A DNA stretch of 64,000 bases from Lewinellaceae bacterium (GCA_020636405.1 JACJXW010000004.1:3522001-3586000), one strand, 5' to 3'. Numbered from the stretch's first letter, positions 42,124 to 54,199 are shown. Notes: generated from the letters alone by a model not told the origin. Translations and numbers: made by a program.

Positions 42124-43302
42124 CTATACATTCACTGCATTCTCTTCGGCCACTTTGGCAAAAAACGTTCCGGCTTCCGTCATTTCCCGTTCCATCGTAT
42201 CCAGGTTGACCCGTACCAATCCGAAACGGTAGGTAGGCCCCAGGTTCCATTCGAAGTTGTCCCATGTACTCCAGTGGATAAAGCCCCTAAGATCGATACC
42301 CTCCTGAATAGCCCGGTGGCAAACCTGAAGGTAATCCCTGATGGCCTGTATGCGCCGCTTGGGGTCGTCGGTACAAATGCCACTTTCCGCCATAATGATA
42401 GGCTTGCGGTAGCGCTTGTGGAACCGGCGCAGGACCTTTCCTAGTCCTTCCGGTTTATAACCCCACATTTTGTCGTGGGGGACCCCCATAGCGTCAAGCT
42501 TCCCTGGATTCTCTATCTCCGTGATGGGAAAGGGGTCGAACAACACGTGAGCATAGTAGCTCAGCCCCCAGTAATCGACTTTTTCAAAATGGCGTGCCGC
42601 CCGGTCGATGAACCACCAGTCCGTGATCCTGGCAGGTATCTTGCCCAGCCAGTTGGCGCCTTCGAAATTTCCCGTATTTAAGGATATGCTGACCGGTTTC
42701 TCCGGGCATTTTGCCTTGAGCAGCCCGTAAACCACCTCATGAGCCTTCTTAAGGTGGCGCAGTACCCGGTTGGCCTTGAAGAAACTGCGCACATGAGGAG
42801 GGAAAACCCCCAGCATGTAGGCGTTAAGGGCATAGACATTAGGCTCGTTAAAAGTATTCCAGTTGAACACGTAGGGCTCGAAGTGCTCAATGCACTGGCG
42901 GGCATAATCCACAAAGGAAGATATATTGTCTTCATTGAGCCATCCTCCGTTTTCCTCAAACCAAAGGGGGTTGGTAAAATGGTGCATAACGAAAAGGATG
43001 CGGGTGCCACCGTTGTTGAGCAGCCCGAAGAAGCGTTGGTATTCCTCCACCACTTCGGGCACGAAAGGAGCGAAGGGTTCGGGCTGAAGCCGTGCCCAGT
43101 CAACCCCGCAACGGTAGGCCGTTCCGAACTGCAGGATGTATTCGGCATCTATTTCCCGCAGCTCTTCGTGGGCGGTGGTTTGATCCAGAATATATCCGTC
43201 TCTGGATTTAAAGCCCCGCCAGTTATGGGCAGAAGCGGTCTCGACCTGGGTTGCAGAGGTGGAGGTTCCCCAAAAGAAGTTTTCCGGAAATTCAAGGCGC
43301 AT
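42124..43302 (-). CDS. Glycoside hydrolase family 1 (beta-glucosidase-like)
   Basis: A 392-residue TIM-barrel enzyme: FPENFFWGTSTSATQVE at the N-terminus, the acid/base glutamate in NTFNEPN, and the nucleophile in IIMAESGIC. It hydrolyses beta-linked glucosides or galactosides. Without a signal peptide it acts in the cytoplasm. It is about 50-80 residues shorter than typical GH1. The neighbours, a TolB-like lipoprotein and a PorV-like barrel, do not suggest a specific pathway. Confidence 0.9.
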   Translation of the reverse strand: MRLEFPENFFWGTSTSATQVETASAHNWRGFKSRDGYILDQTTAHEELREIDAEYILQFGTAYRCGVDWARLQPEPFAPFVPEVVEEYQRFFGLLNNGGTRILFVMHHFTNPLWFEENGGWLNEDNISSFVDYARQCIEHFEPYVFNWNTFNEPNVYALNAYMLGVFPPHVRSFFKANRVLRHLKKAHEVVYGLLKAKCPEKPVSISLNTGNFEGANWLGKIPARITDWWFIDRAARHFEKVDYWGLSYYAHVLFDPFPITEIENPGKLDAMGVPHDKMWGYKPEGLGKVLRRFHKRYRKPIIMAESGICTDDPKRRIQAIRDYLQVCHRAIQEGIDLRGFIHWSTWDNFEWNLGPTYRFGLVRVNLDTMEREMTEAGTFFAKVAEENAVNV

Positions 43303-43324
43303 AGGCTACTCGGTTGTAAACGGG

Positions 43325-44431
43325 TTACTCTACCCAATCGGCTACAAACACATTGGTATCTCTCGAGCCTCCGTTGTTGCGGTTAGAGGAGAAGGAGATC
43401 TTCTTTCCATCCGGAGAGAACATGGGGAAGGCGTCGAAAGTATTGTCGAAAGTGATTTGCTGCAAGCCGCTTCCGTCGACATTGATCGAGAATATATTGA
43501 ATTGCCGTCCGCTTTCGGTATGGTGGTTGGAAGCAAAAAGAATGCGCTCCCCGGAGGGGTGAAAGTAGGGCGCCCAGTTGGCCTTGCCCAGTTTGGTGAC
43601 CTGTTGCATGTCGCTGCCATCGACATTACAGATGAATACTTCCATGTTGGTAGGTTGTACTACGTTTTCTGCCAGCAGGCTTTTGTATAAGGCAACCTCT
43701 TCGTCCGTTTTGGGCCGGGAAGCGCGGAAGACCAGCTTCTTGCTGTCCGGGGAGAAAAAGGCGCCGCCATCGTAGCCCAGCTCGTTGGTTACCTGTTGGA
43801 GGTTAGACCCATCGGTATTCATCGTCCAGAGTTCCAGGTCTCCGGACCGGGTAGAGGTGAATACGATCTTGGTTCCATCCGGTGAAATAGTGGCCTCGGC
43901 ATCGTAACCGGGGTTGTCGGTGAGCTGTTTGATAATGTTTCCATTGAGGTCAGCCACGAATATGTCGAAATCGGCATAAATGGGCCAAACGTATTTGCCT
44001 TGTACAGAACGCGGTACTTCCGGGCAGGCCTCGTCGCCCAGGTGCGTGGAGGCGTAAAGTATAGCAGTGTCGCCAGGAAGGAAGTAGGCGCAGGTGGTTC
44101 GGCCTTTTCCGGTGCTGACTAATGGCGGCTTTTCGCCTGAGTAGCCGGTGGCAGGCATGTAAAATATCTGGTCGCATTCAACGCCCCAGCTTCCATTGGT
44201 AGCCTGGAAGCTCAGATACTGTCCGTTGAAACTCCAGTAGGCTTCAGCATTATCTCCGCCGAAAGTGAGCTGGCGAACGTTTTTAAGGTGGTTTTCCTGT
44301 GGGTAGCGGAGGCTGTCTACAGCAGCATCCGTGTCCTCTGTGTTGTCGTTCTGGGCCTTTTGGCCGCCGCCGGATTGGCAGGTTGAAAAGAGGGCAATGG
44401 ATAAAAGGATGGTAAGGATACGCGTTGTCAT
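43325..44431 (-). CDS. TolB-like beta-propeller lipoprotein (PD40 repeats)
   Basis: About 368 residues. A signal peptide with lipobox FSTC (Cys at about residue 18) is followed by repeated PD40/WD40-like motifs such as YDAEATISPDGTKIVFTSTRSGD, GGAFFSPDSKKLVF and FPMFSPDGKKISFSSNRN. These form a six-bladed TolB-type propeller for protein interaction in the cell envelope. ATG 44431 (MTTRILTILLSI) makes a proper lipoprotein signal; the frame extends to 44479. A strong promoter at 44451-44480 lies just upstream. Confidence 0.85.
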   Translation of the reverse strand: MTTRILTILLSIALFSTCQSGGGQKAQNDNTEDTDAAVDSLRYPQENHLKNVRQLTFGGDNAEAYWSFNGQYLSFQATNGSWGVECDQIFYMPATGYSGEKPPLVSTGKGRTTCAYFLPGDTAILYASTHLGDEACPEVPRSVQGKYVWPIYADFDIFVADLNGNIIKQLTDNPGYDAEATISPDGTKIVFTSTRSGDLELWTMNTDGSNLQQVTNELGYDGGAFFSPDSKKLVFRASRPKTDEEVALYKSLLAENVVQPTNMEVFICNVDGSDMQQVTKLGKANWAPYFHPSGERILFASNHHTESGRQFNIFSINVDGSGLQQITFDNTFDAFPMFSPDGKKISFSSNRNNGGSRDTNVFVADWVE

Positions 44432-44450
44432 GTTTATTTTTCGTTTTGTG

Positions 44451-44480
44451 CAAATATACTCGTCGGCAGCCGGTCTCAAA
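44451..44480 (-). promoter_or_regulatory. Putative promoter of the TolB-like lipoprotein gene
   Basis: On the minus strand, TTTG (44477-44480), 18 bases, then TATATTTG (44451-44458): the best full match to TTTG-N19-21-TAnnTTTG seen in this window. Confidence 0.6.
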
Positions 44481-44601
44481 AGGATCAGCGGAAAAAAGAG
44501 CGATTTTTTGGGTGCTCCCGGGAAAAGCCGCTACTGTTGACCAGGGCTTGTTAATTTATATGAAAATCAACCCTTTATAATAAAAGGCTGCCAAAGCCCG
44601 C

Positions 44602-45681
44602 TCACTGCCCTCCATCCGCACTGTCGTTCACATCGCCGACTTTCAGCCCGGTCCAGTTGAGAGGCGTATTGTCGAGGGGGGAGAAAAACAGCTTGCCGGC
44701 ATCTCCGGAATATACTTCGGCAAAAGGGTTGCCTGGATTTTGGAATTGATAAGTGGGGTTGATGAATATCCAGGACTCCTGTCCGTTCAATTCGGTATCG
44801 ATCCCCAGGATGAGGCGCCGGAGGTAGATCAGGTCGAGGGTTGTCACCTTGCGGTCCCGGTTGGCGTCGGAAGCGATAATGGGCAGGGGGTTATCGAAAA
44901 GAGCTACCCCCAGGATGTGACGGCTGATGAGCAGCAGGTCGTGGGTACTTACTCCATTGCGGTCGCCGCCGGTTTTGATAGCCTGTAAGGTATAGCTCTG
45001 ATCCGTAGCCAGTTGAGCGTTGACCGAGTACTGCCCTTGAGCATTGGAAGCCCCTGTAATTCCCGGCAGCTCGGAGATGCCGACCGTTACGCCATTAATG
45101 GGGTCTCCCTGAGGTGTATAAATATTGCCGATGGCGGTAAAGTTGACCAGAGGGCGCACCGCACCTGTAGCAGCTATGGCGGCGTCTACGGCATCGATGG
45201 TGGCGGCCTGGCCCGCCCCGCGCGGGTCGAAAGTGACGGTTCCGTCTGGAGCAATGACTACAAAAGTAGGCGTGCCGAGGAAGAGCCCATAGGTGCCGTT
45301 TCGATAGGGAAGGCTTGCCGCCAGGCTGCCTCCGTCGGCCCCGACACCGGGGAAGGTATGTCCGTAGTTGGTTTTGTAAGTTGCTACATCTGCGCTAGTA
45401 TCGTCATTTTTAATGCTCAGGCTGATGAATTCCACCGCTCCGGCTCCTCCTCCCCACATCTGGTAAAGAGGCTCCATAAGGGGTGCTATGGCGTTACAGG
45501 GTGGACAGTAAGTGAAAAACAGTTTGATGACTACCGTCTTGCCCTGATTGAGGTAATCAGCGTATAATTGATGCTGCTGCCCCTGGCTGTCCGTAACGGT
45601 AAAGTCCGGGGCAGGCGGTTGAGCGATTACCTGGAGCGAGAAGCAACAGAAAAGCAGGATATAGGATATCTGTATTTTCAT
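44602..45681 (-). CDS. Secreted thioredoxin-like protein with dockerin-like tail
   Basis: About 359 residues: a signal peptide (ending QVIAQ), a redoxin domain (about 25-165) with the FFTYCPPCNAIAP active site, a carboxypeptidase-D-like domain (about 185-245), then dockerin type I-like repeats (THDLLLISRHILG and DANRDRKVTTLDLIYLRRLILG) and a final KVGDVNDSADG. Dockerin-like tails of this kind recur in Saprospiria and may mediate attachment. It should exchange thiols outside the inner membrane. ATG 45681 is chosen. No T9SS sorting domain is visible. Confidence 0.8.
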   Translation of the reverse strand: MKIQISYILLFCCFSLQVIAQPPAPDFTVTDSQGQQHQLYADYLNQGKTVVIKLFFTYCPPCNAIAPLMEPLYQMWGGGAGAVEFISLSIKNDDTSADVATYKTNYGHTFPGVGADGGSLAASLPYRNGTYGLFLGTPTFVVIAPDGTVTFDPRGAGQAATIDAVDAAIAATGAVRPLVNFTAIGNIYTPQGDPINGVTVGISELPGITGASNAQGQYSVNAQLATDQSYTLQAIKTGGDRNGVSTHDLLLISRHILGVALFDNPLPIIASDANRDRKVTTLDLIYLRRLILGIDTELNGQESWIFINPTYQFQNPGNPFAEVYSGDAGKLFFSPLDNTPLNWTGLKVGDVNDSADGGQ

Positions 45682-45897
45682 GGTCGGCACAAGTTTAGGC
45701 CTAATAATCTAAGGGAAGCGGAGGGTAGTTTCGCCCTCTAAATTAACCTATTTTAGATTTCCTGTTTGGCCTTTGCGCAACTATTTATTGAGGAGCATTC
45801 CCTGTTGCCGGCCTTTCAGGAAGGCAGGGTTCGGCCTTTTAAGCATAGGCTTGTTCATCTTTTGGACTGCTGATGTCTGTTTTTATCTGATAATCTT

Positions 45898-45905
45898 TAC
45901 CTTTG
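45898..45905 (+). promoter_or_regulatory. Putative -7 box for lipB
   Basis: TACCTTTG lies 17 bases before the lipB ATG at 45923 and fits TAnnTTTG. No convincing -33 TTTG is at normal spacing. Confidence 0.45.
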
Positions 45906-45922
45906 CGCCACATTTTTAAAAA

Positions 45923-46645
45923 ATGCAGAAAGTTGTATTTAAAGACTTGGGGCTTATAAGCTATAAGGACGCCTGGGATTACCAGGGGATAAAGCTTAAG
46001 GAGCTGATAGACAGGAAGTTGAATAACCGGAACCTCGAACCTGAGAACAGGGAAGAGCAGCGTCATTATCTGATCTTCTGCGAACATCCCCCCGTATATA
46101 CCCTGGGAAAAAGCGGTTCTATGGATAACCTCCTGCTGGATGAGGAGGGGCTGAAACGGGAAGGTTTTGAATTCTTCAAGATCAACCGTGGTGGCGATAT
46201 TACATACCACGGCCCGGGGCAGATCGTGGGTTATCCTATTTTCGACCTGGATTGTTTCTTTACGGATGTGCACAAATACGTCCGCTTCCTGGAGGAGGCC
46301 ATTATTCTGACGATCGCGGAATATGGTTTGTCCGGCATGCGGTTGGAAGGTTATACCGGCGTCTGGCTGGAGGCGGCCGGGAAGCTTCCCCGGCGCAAGA
46401 TCTGCGCTATTGGCGTTCATCTGAGCCGCTGGGTTACGATGCACGGTTTCGCTTTTAACATTAACACGCAGCTTTCTCATTTCAATCACATCATTCCCTG
46501 TGGGATTGATGATGAAGATAAAGGGGTTACTTCTCTGGCCGAAGAACTGGGCAGGGAGGTTTCGCTGGACGAAGTGAAAGACAAGCTCCGGCGACATTTT
46601 GCCGACTTGTTCGGTTTTGAGTTTTATATTCCTTCCGGATTATGA
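45923..46645 (+). CDS. lipB: Lipoyl(octanoyl) transferase
   Basis: A 240-residue LipB: HPPVYTLGKSG, the octanoyl-binding NRGGDITYHGPGQIVGYP, and KICAIGVHLSRWVTMHGFAFN with the catalytic lysine and the Cys in IIPCGIDD. It moves octanoate from acyl carrier protein to lipoyl-dependent enzymes. A small hypothetical protein overlaps its stop as ATGA and a thioesterase follows, suggesting a short operon. Confidence 0.95.
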   Translation: MQKVVFKDLGLISYKDAWDYQGIKLKELIDRKLNNRNLEPENREEQRHYLIFCEHPPVYTLGKSGSMDNLLLDEEGLKREGFEFFKINRGGDITYHGPGQIVGYPIFDLDCFFTDVHKYVRFLEEAIILTIAEYGLSGMRLEGYTGVWLEAAGKLPRRKICAIGVHLSRWVTMHGFAFNINTQLSHFNHIIPCGIDDEDKGVTSLAEELGREVSLDEVKDKLRRHFADLFGFEFYIPSGL

Positions 46646-47049
46646 TGAAAGATATACCCAACTTGAAAGTTGAAGACATTGCCATCGCCGTAGTGCCGAG
46701 AGATGGCGAAACCACCGATGAGGAACTGTGGGATACTTATCTCATAAACCTCAAGGAAGAGCCTATAACCAACGTTCTGGTCAATTCTAAAGGGTATGGG
46801 GAAGTTGATGGCGAGAAGATGAAAACGACCATCCTCCGCCACTTTTTCGAAGAGATCCCTGCTCTTTCTGTGGTCAAGATCGAGCCCATTCAGGTGAAAT
46901 TGTTCGGACTGACCAATGAGTACTGGGTGAGTTTTACCCACGATGAGTACATGTATGATAAGCGATACATCTTTGTCAACGGAAGCATAGTCCAGGAAAA
47001 CTTTACCCGGATCCCTTTTATCAACCGCCCTGGAGTGATGATCAGATAA
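46642..47049 (+). CDS. Conserved hypothetical protein (Bacteroidota-type)
   Basis: A 135-residue protein with no signal peptide or membrane helix. DEELWDTYLINLKEEPITNVLVNSKGYGEVDGEKMKTT and FGLTNEYWVSFTHDEYMYDKRYIFVNGSIV are strongly patterned, suggesting a compact alpha/beta domain. The start overlaps the lipB stop by 4 bases and the thioesterase follows 11 bases later, so it is almost certainly co-transcribed. I do not recognise the family. Confidence 0.7.
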   Translation: MMKDIPNLKVEDIAIAVVPRDGETTDEELWDTYLINLKEEPITNVLVNSKGYGEVDGEKMKTTILRHFFEEIPALSVVKIEPIQVKLFGLTNEYWVSFTHDEYMYDKRYIFVNGSIVQENFTRIPFINRPGVMIR

Positions 47050-47060
47050 AAAACTAAACC

Positions 47061-47591
47061 ATGAGCCAGGATTTAAAAGCCAAGAAAGTCAGTGACTCCC
47101 GTACCGTAATGACGGAGATGGTCATGCCCAACGACACCAACCCGATGGGCAACCTGATGGGAGGAAACCTGCTGAGGTGGATGGATATTGCTTCCGGCAT
47201 ATGCGCTGGCAAGCATTGCGAGGCTCATGTTGTGACGGCCTCTGTCGACCACGTTTCTTTCCAGAAGCCGATCAGGCTTGGAGATGTCATTACGCTGGAA
47301 GCTACTGTTACCCGCGCTTTCCGGACGTCCGTCGAGATCCATGTCGAAGTTTTTGCCAACGACATCAAGGGAGGCAACCCCCGCCGCTGTAACCACGCCT
47401 ACTATACCTTCGTCGGAATGGATGATGATGGCAATCCGCAAACGGTGCCCCCGGTCTTGCCGCTCACTGAGATCGAGCAACAACGCTTTGACAGCGCTTC
47501 CAAGCGCCGGGAAATGCGGCTGATATTAAGCGGCAGGATCAAGCCGGAAGAGGCTACTGAGTTCCGCGCCCTTTTCCTTGCCAGGGAATAA
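47061..47591 (+). CDS. Acyl-CoA thioesterase (hotdog fold, YciA-like)
   Basis: A 176-residue hotdog protein: PNDTNPMGNLMGGNLLRWMDIASG, ASVDHVSFQKPIRLGDVITLEA and YYTFVGMDDDGNPQTVPPVLP, the signatures of the YciA/ACOT group. It hydrolyses acyl-CoA to free acid and CoA. The C-terminal tail (about 130-176) holds a helical RREMRLILSGRIKP extension. It converges with the large TIR/TPR/SDR gene. Confidence 0.92.
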   Translation: MSQDLKAKKVSDSRTVMTEMVMPNDTNPMGNLMGGNLLRWMDIASGICAGKHCEAHVVTASVDHVSFQKPIRLGDVITLEATVTRAFRTSVEIHVEVFANDIKGGNPRRCNHAYYTFVGMDDDGNPQTVPPVLPLTEIEQQRFDSASKRREMRLILSGRIKPEEATEFRALFLARE

Positions 47592-47609
47592 GAGGACAGA
47601 AGCCATCCA

Positions 47610-50414
<2,805 letters not shown>

Positions 50415-50447
50415 GATTTCAAATTGATTTCTGGTTTACTGTGTTTC

Positions 50448-51785
50448 CTATTCTTTTAGAAGTTGGCCTATATATGATTCAAATTCCTGTTTAAACGCTT
50501 GGTATTCACTGGTAGCCGGGCCGGAAAAACCGGTATGTATGCGCCTTACCGCACCCTGCTTGTCGATGATGATCAGCGTAGGGTAGGCGATCACCTTGTT
50601 GAGCATAGGAAGTGCTTTGGACGCTTCATCTTTTTCCGCATTACCGGCGAGAAGGACCTCATAATTCAACCCCATTCTTTCTTTAAACGTACGGATGGCC
50701 TTTTTAGCCTGCACGGGGTCGGAATGCCGTTCAAATGCAAGGCCGATGGCCTCCAGTTGCTGATCCGGATGGTTTTCGAGATACTCCTTCAGGAAAGTGG
50801 TTTCGTCCCGGCAATTTGGACACCACGTTCCCAGTATCTGAACCAACACCACTTTGCCCTGATAGCGCGCATCGGATAAAGATACCGTTTTACCCTCAGG
50901 GTTTTCAAAGGAGAAGGCGATGTTTTCATAGCCCTCCCGGATGTAAGAAAGCTGGTGCGGGTCACGAAGTTTGAAACCCGGATTGGCTTTCCCTGTCCAA
51001 AGTGTTTTGTAGTGTTTGCCCGACCGGAATGACCCGATCAGCGTGCTGTCGGGCAGGATCTTTGCTTCAAAAAGGAAGGCATGGGCCCCGTCGAAGCAAC
51101 TTAGGTAGAGCTTATCTTTCTGGACGGTTCCCTCCAGGTACCGGAAATCGCCGGCCTCGGTAAGGAAAGTCCCCGTCAGGTAATTGCCTTCCTGTTGAAA
51201 TTCGCCTATGGCTTTATACTGGCTGTCTCGCTCTATCTCAAAAGTAGCTTCCCACCGTCCGCTCACATCCATTGCCGGGGTTTTTCGCAGGGTAGTGAAC
51301 CGGTGTCCCTGCCCCTGATAGGCCTTGAACGGGATACTGTAATTATCCTTGTCCCGGACCACCCATTCTCCTTCCATAACATCTTCTTCAAAGATAGCGC
51401 GGATGAAGGAGTCGTAGTTCGGAAGGTTGATCACTACGGTGTCTTTGGCCGTAGACCGGTCTCGCCCAATGATGATGTCCTCGACTTTTATTCTCTCTTG
51501 CCCGTTGATGATCTCAATGTAAAAATTTTGTTCATCCGTATATTTGACCTCGAAGTTGAACGGCAATTCTCCCTGGGTCACTTCTTCGAATTCCAGGTTC
51601 AATAATTGGGGAAGCGGCTTTCCTTCGGGATTGGTAACCAGCGATCGGGGCTCCAGCTCAAGGACAGCCCGCCATGGGCCAGGGGGCAGGCCGGTAAAAG
51701 GATGCTCGATCACAAGACAGGAATTCCAACCTATTACTATCACTACCGCCAGGGCCAAAAAAAATTTTGCGTGCCTGTTCATCAC
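50448..51785 (-). CDS. TlpA-like thiol-disulfide oxidoreductase, envelope-anchored
   Basis: A 445-residue protein: an N-terminal hydrophobic segment with WNSC (a possible lipobox), a beta-rich domain (about 40-290), then a TlpA/ResA-type thioredoxin domain (about 295-440) with the active site LGTWCPNCRDE and VIAYPTLIIIDKQG. It should reduce or shuffle disulfides in the periplasm. The large N-terminal domain resembles the lipocalin-like/DUF4369-type regions of Bacteroidota TlpA proteins, but I cannot name it. It precedes the TIR/TPR/SDR gene by 33 bases in the same orientation. Confidence 0.85.
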   Translation of the reverse strand: MMNRHAKFFLALAVVIVIGWNSCLVIEHPFTGLPPGPWRAVLELEPRSLVTNPEGKPLPQLLNLEFEEVTQGELPFNFEVKYTDEQNFYIEIINGQERIKVEDIIIGRDRSTAKDTVVINLPNYDSFIRAIFEEDVMEGEWVVRDKDNYSIPFKAYQGQGHRFTTLRKTPAMDVSGRWEATFEIERDSQYKAIGEFQQEGNYLTGTFLTEAGDFRYLEGTVQKDKLYLSCFDGAHAFLFEAKILPDSTLIGSFRSGKHYKTLWTGKANPGFKLRDPHQLSYIREGYENIAFSFENPEGKTVSLSDARYQGKVVLVQILGTWCPNCRDETTFLKEYLENHPDQQLEAIGLAFERHSDPVQAKKAIRTFKERMGLNYEVLLAGNAEKDEASKALPMLNKVIAYPTLIIIDKQGAVRRIHTGFSGPATSEYQAFKQEFESYIGQLLKE

Positions 51786-51843
51786 TTTATTATACTTTTA
51801 AAGACTCGAAAAGATGCAATTCCAGGACACTTTTCACAGGAAA

Positions 51844-51906
51844 CCGAAAACCGGAACTGGAATAAGCCTTCCTTTACAGGATAATGGCCCGTTTTCCGGT
51901 TTTCGG
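51844..51906. repeat. 13-bp inverted repeat in the spacer upstream of the TlpA-like gene
   Basis: Arms CCGAAAACCGGAA (51844-51856) and its exact reverse complement (51894-51906) are separated by 37 bases. It sits in the 212-base spacer between the Tudor-like gene and the TlpA-like gene, both minus strand. It could be a regulator operator or a terminator of the upstream gene. Otherwise nothing is recognised in this spacer. Confidence 0.6.
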
Positions 51907-51997
51907 CGGACTCCCGTCTCCGAATTTAGCCCTGAAACCAGTACAATGAGGTAACCCTGAATCTTTCCCATTGTTGTTTTCGAGAACTAAAATCCCT

Positions 51998-52531
51998 CTA
52001 CTTTGACTTTTCTCCAACGAATTGATCCTCCTTATACTTAAAAAGGATGTTGAAGGAAGTCAGGCTACCGTATATACGTGTTATGTATTGCTGGAGATTG
52101 ACCTTTTCTTCGTCGCTGATGTCGGAAGCGTTGATCCTTTGTTCCATTACCCGGAGCCTGTCTCTTACCATAACGATCTTGTGGAAAAAGGTTTCAATCG
52201 GTATCTCTTTTTCTTTTAAACCTTCTTCGCCGGGCTTGAGGATCATCATTCCCCCGTCCCAGCGGTCTCCCAGAGGAACTTCTTCCGATATATCTGAAAA
52301 GGAGCGCAGGACTTTGATCATCGATTTTTCGATCTCATTAAAGGAAATGCCCTCTTCGGGTGGAATGGCGTCTATGATTTCCCACTTTTCATAATCTTTT
52401 CCTACCTGTTTGATCCCGTAGAGCATGAAACAAACGTCATAGGCTGCTTTGTGCAGGCGGATTACCGCTCCTTCTCCGTAAGCGGGGTGCCGAACGCGGG
52501 AACCAATGCCGAGGATCTGTTTTTCACTCAT
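51998..52531 (-). CDS. Conserved hypothetical protein with Tudor-like (UvrD/CarD-type) N-terminus
   Basis: A 177-residue soluble protein. The first 55 residues (LGIGSRVRHPAYGEGAVIRLH, then DYEKWEIID) form the small barrel found at the end of UvrD helicases and in CarD-like proteins, which often binds RNA polymerase or nucleic acid. The rest is helical (about 70-170, MVRDRLRVMEQRIN, LQQYITRIYGSL). The exact function is unknown. It lies 30 bases before the symporter gene's end in the same orientation. Confidence 0.7.
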   Translation of the reverse strand: MSEKQILGIGSRVRHPAYGEGAVIRLHKAAYDVCFMLYGIKQVGKDYEKWEIIDAIPPEEGISFNEIEKSMIKVLRSFSDISEEVPLGDRWDGGMMILKPGEEGLKEKEIPIETFFHKIVMVRDRLRVMEQRINASDISDEEKVNLQQYITRIYGSLTSFNILFKYKEDQFVGEKSK

Positions 52532-52561
52532 ATATGTCGTAGTTTTGGTTTGAATTATTCT

Positions 52562-53989
52562 TTACAGAGCGGGTTCTGGCCGGACTTCGAGCTCTCCCTC
52601 CGACTTGGCGATGAGGCTTGATACCGTGGCGTCTCCGGTCACGTTGACCACTGTCCGGCACATATCCAGTATCCGGTCGACGGGGAAGATGATTGCGATC
52701 CAGGCCGGGTTGAGGCCCACCGATTGCAGAACGATGATCATCATTACCAGGCCGGCGCTGGGCACAGCTGCAGAACCGATAGAAGCCAGGGTGGCAGTCA
52801 GCACGATGGTGATCTGTTGGCTCAGGTTGAGGTCTACCAGGTGCATCTGTGCCAGAAATACTACCGCCACCGCTTGGTAGAGGCTTGTTCCATCCATATT
52901 GACCGTTGCGCCGATCGGCAACACAAAGTTCGTTACATTTTGCGACACTCCGATATTATCGCGCACACATTCCATAGTTACCGGTAAGGTGGCGGCACTG
53001 GAACTGGTGGAAAAGGCCAGGAACTGGGCAGGACTGATGCGCCGGAAAAAGCCCCCGTAGGACAGGTCCCGTACCAGGAGAGAGATCAGGGTGGGGTAAA
53101 AGGCAAAGATCATGATGCCCAGCCCCAGGAGGACGACCACCGAATAACTGAGCAACCCTTTAAAGATCTCAATGACCTCCGCCGGGTTGTCCGCCATCTT
53201 TGCGATCACACCTGCCATAAGGGCAAATACGAAAAATGGAGCCGCCTCCATAACGACTTCCACCATTTTCAGAAATACTTCATTGATGCCGTTAATCAGG
53301 TCAATAACGGGTTTTACCTTCTCTTGTGGCAACAACAGGAGCATTACCCCAAAGAAGATACCAAAAAAGATGACCTGCAGCATGCGCCCGCCATCACTAA
53401 GGGCGGCGAAGATATTATCGGGAACGAAGTCTACGACGAACTGCAGAGGGCCCTGCTCCTTGAACTGCTGGGCCGCGCGCATGCGGTCTTCAACGCTGGA
53501 GTTATTTTCTTCCGCCGTCATGGCCGCCTCCGCTGAACTGACCAAGTCGGCGTATTCCGGCCTTGACAGATAGTCTTTGCCATCCAGTATTTGGCCGCTG
53601 GGGGTTGCTTTCGCCCACAATTCGTACTTCAGCCGGTTTTTTACCCGCTGTCCTTCATCGATATAATTTCCCGGTTTCAGGGTATTGACCAACAGCAGTC
53701 CAATGGTGACAGCTGCAACTGTTGTTATCAGGTAAGCCAGAAGGGTCTTTGCCCCCATGCGCCCGAGCTTGGCCGGGTCCGGAAGGCCGGAAACTCCAGC
53801 TATAATGGAAAATAACACCAGGGGCACAGCTATGAACTTCAGCAACCGGATGAAGATGATCCCGAAAGGGTCGATCCAATCGATGGTAAATTTGTTCCAT
53901 CCGAGATAACTCGACACCAGAGAGTAAATAATACCCAAAATCAGGCCGATGATGATTTTCCAATGGAGAGGTAGCTTTTTCATTATCAT
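52562..53989 (-). CDS. Dicarboxylate/amino acid:cation symporter (DAACS family)
   Basis: A 475-residue transporter of the GltP/DctA family with about eight transmembrane helices and two re-entrant loops. The serine-rich loop AFSTSSSAATLPVT and the NMDGTSLYQAV segment are the substrate- and cation-binding signatures; later PVDRILDMCRTVVNVTGDA also fits. It imports glutamate, aspartate or C4-dicarboxylates with sodium or protons. An inserted hydrophilic loop at about 110-180 is longer than in GltP. It diverges from hemE across 222 bases. Confidence 0.95.
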   Translation of the reverse strand: MIMKKLPLHWKIIIGLILGIIYSLVSSYLGWNKFTIDWIDPFGIIFIRLLKFIAVPLVLFSIIAGVSGLPDPAKLGRMGAKTLLAYLITTVAAVTIGLLLVNTLKPGNYIDEGQRVKNRLKYELWAKATPSGQILDGKDYLSRPEYADLVSSAEAAMTAEENNSSVEDRMRAAQQFKEQGPLQFVVDFVPDNIFAALSDGGRMLQVIFFGIFFGVMLLLLPQEKVKPVIDLINGINEVFLKMVEVVMEAAPFFVFALMAGVIAKMADNPAEVIEIFKGLLSYSVVVLLGLGIMIFAFYPTLISLLVRDLSYGGFFRRISPAQFLAFSTSSSAATLPVTMECVRDNIGVSQNVTNFVLPIGATVNMDGTSLYQAVAVVFLAQMHLVDLNLSQQITIVLTATLASIGSAAVPSAGLVMMIIVLQSVGLNPAWIAIIFPVDRILDMCRTVVNVTGDATVSSLIAKSEGELEVRPEPAL

Positions 53990-54062
53990 GTATTAGTTAG
54001 AGAGCCCCAAAATAGAGAAAATCTGGTAAACTGTGCGGGAACCTTGGGATATGTGTATTCAT

Positions 54063-54086
54063 GCATAGGAGCATAAGAGCATAGGA
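54063..54086. repeat. Three tandem 8-bp units
   Basis: GCATAGGA, GCATAAGA, GCATAGGA follow each other without spacer in the 222-base divergent gap between the symporter and hemE. They could be a protein-binding site or slippage. The rest of the gap also holds several ATGCA repeats (54153-54182). Confidence 0.6.
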
Positions 54087-54199
54087 CTATTGGTCAGGAG
54101 AGGGGGAATTTGCCTCTCGGTCCGTTTATCTGCTAAAAAAACTTCCACCAAAATGCAAGCCGATGCAAATGCACGAATGCACTTGCACTGATTTTTGCC

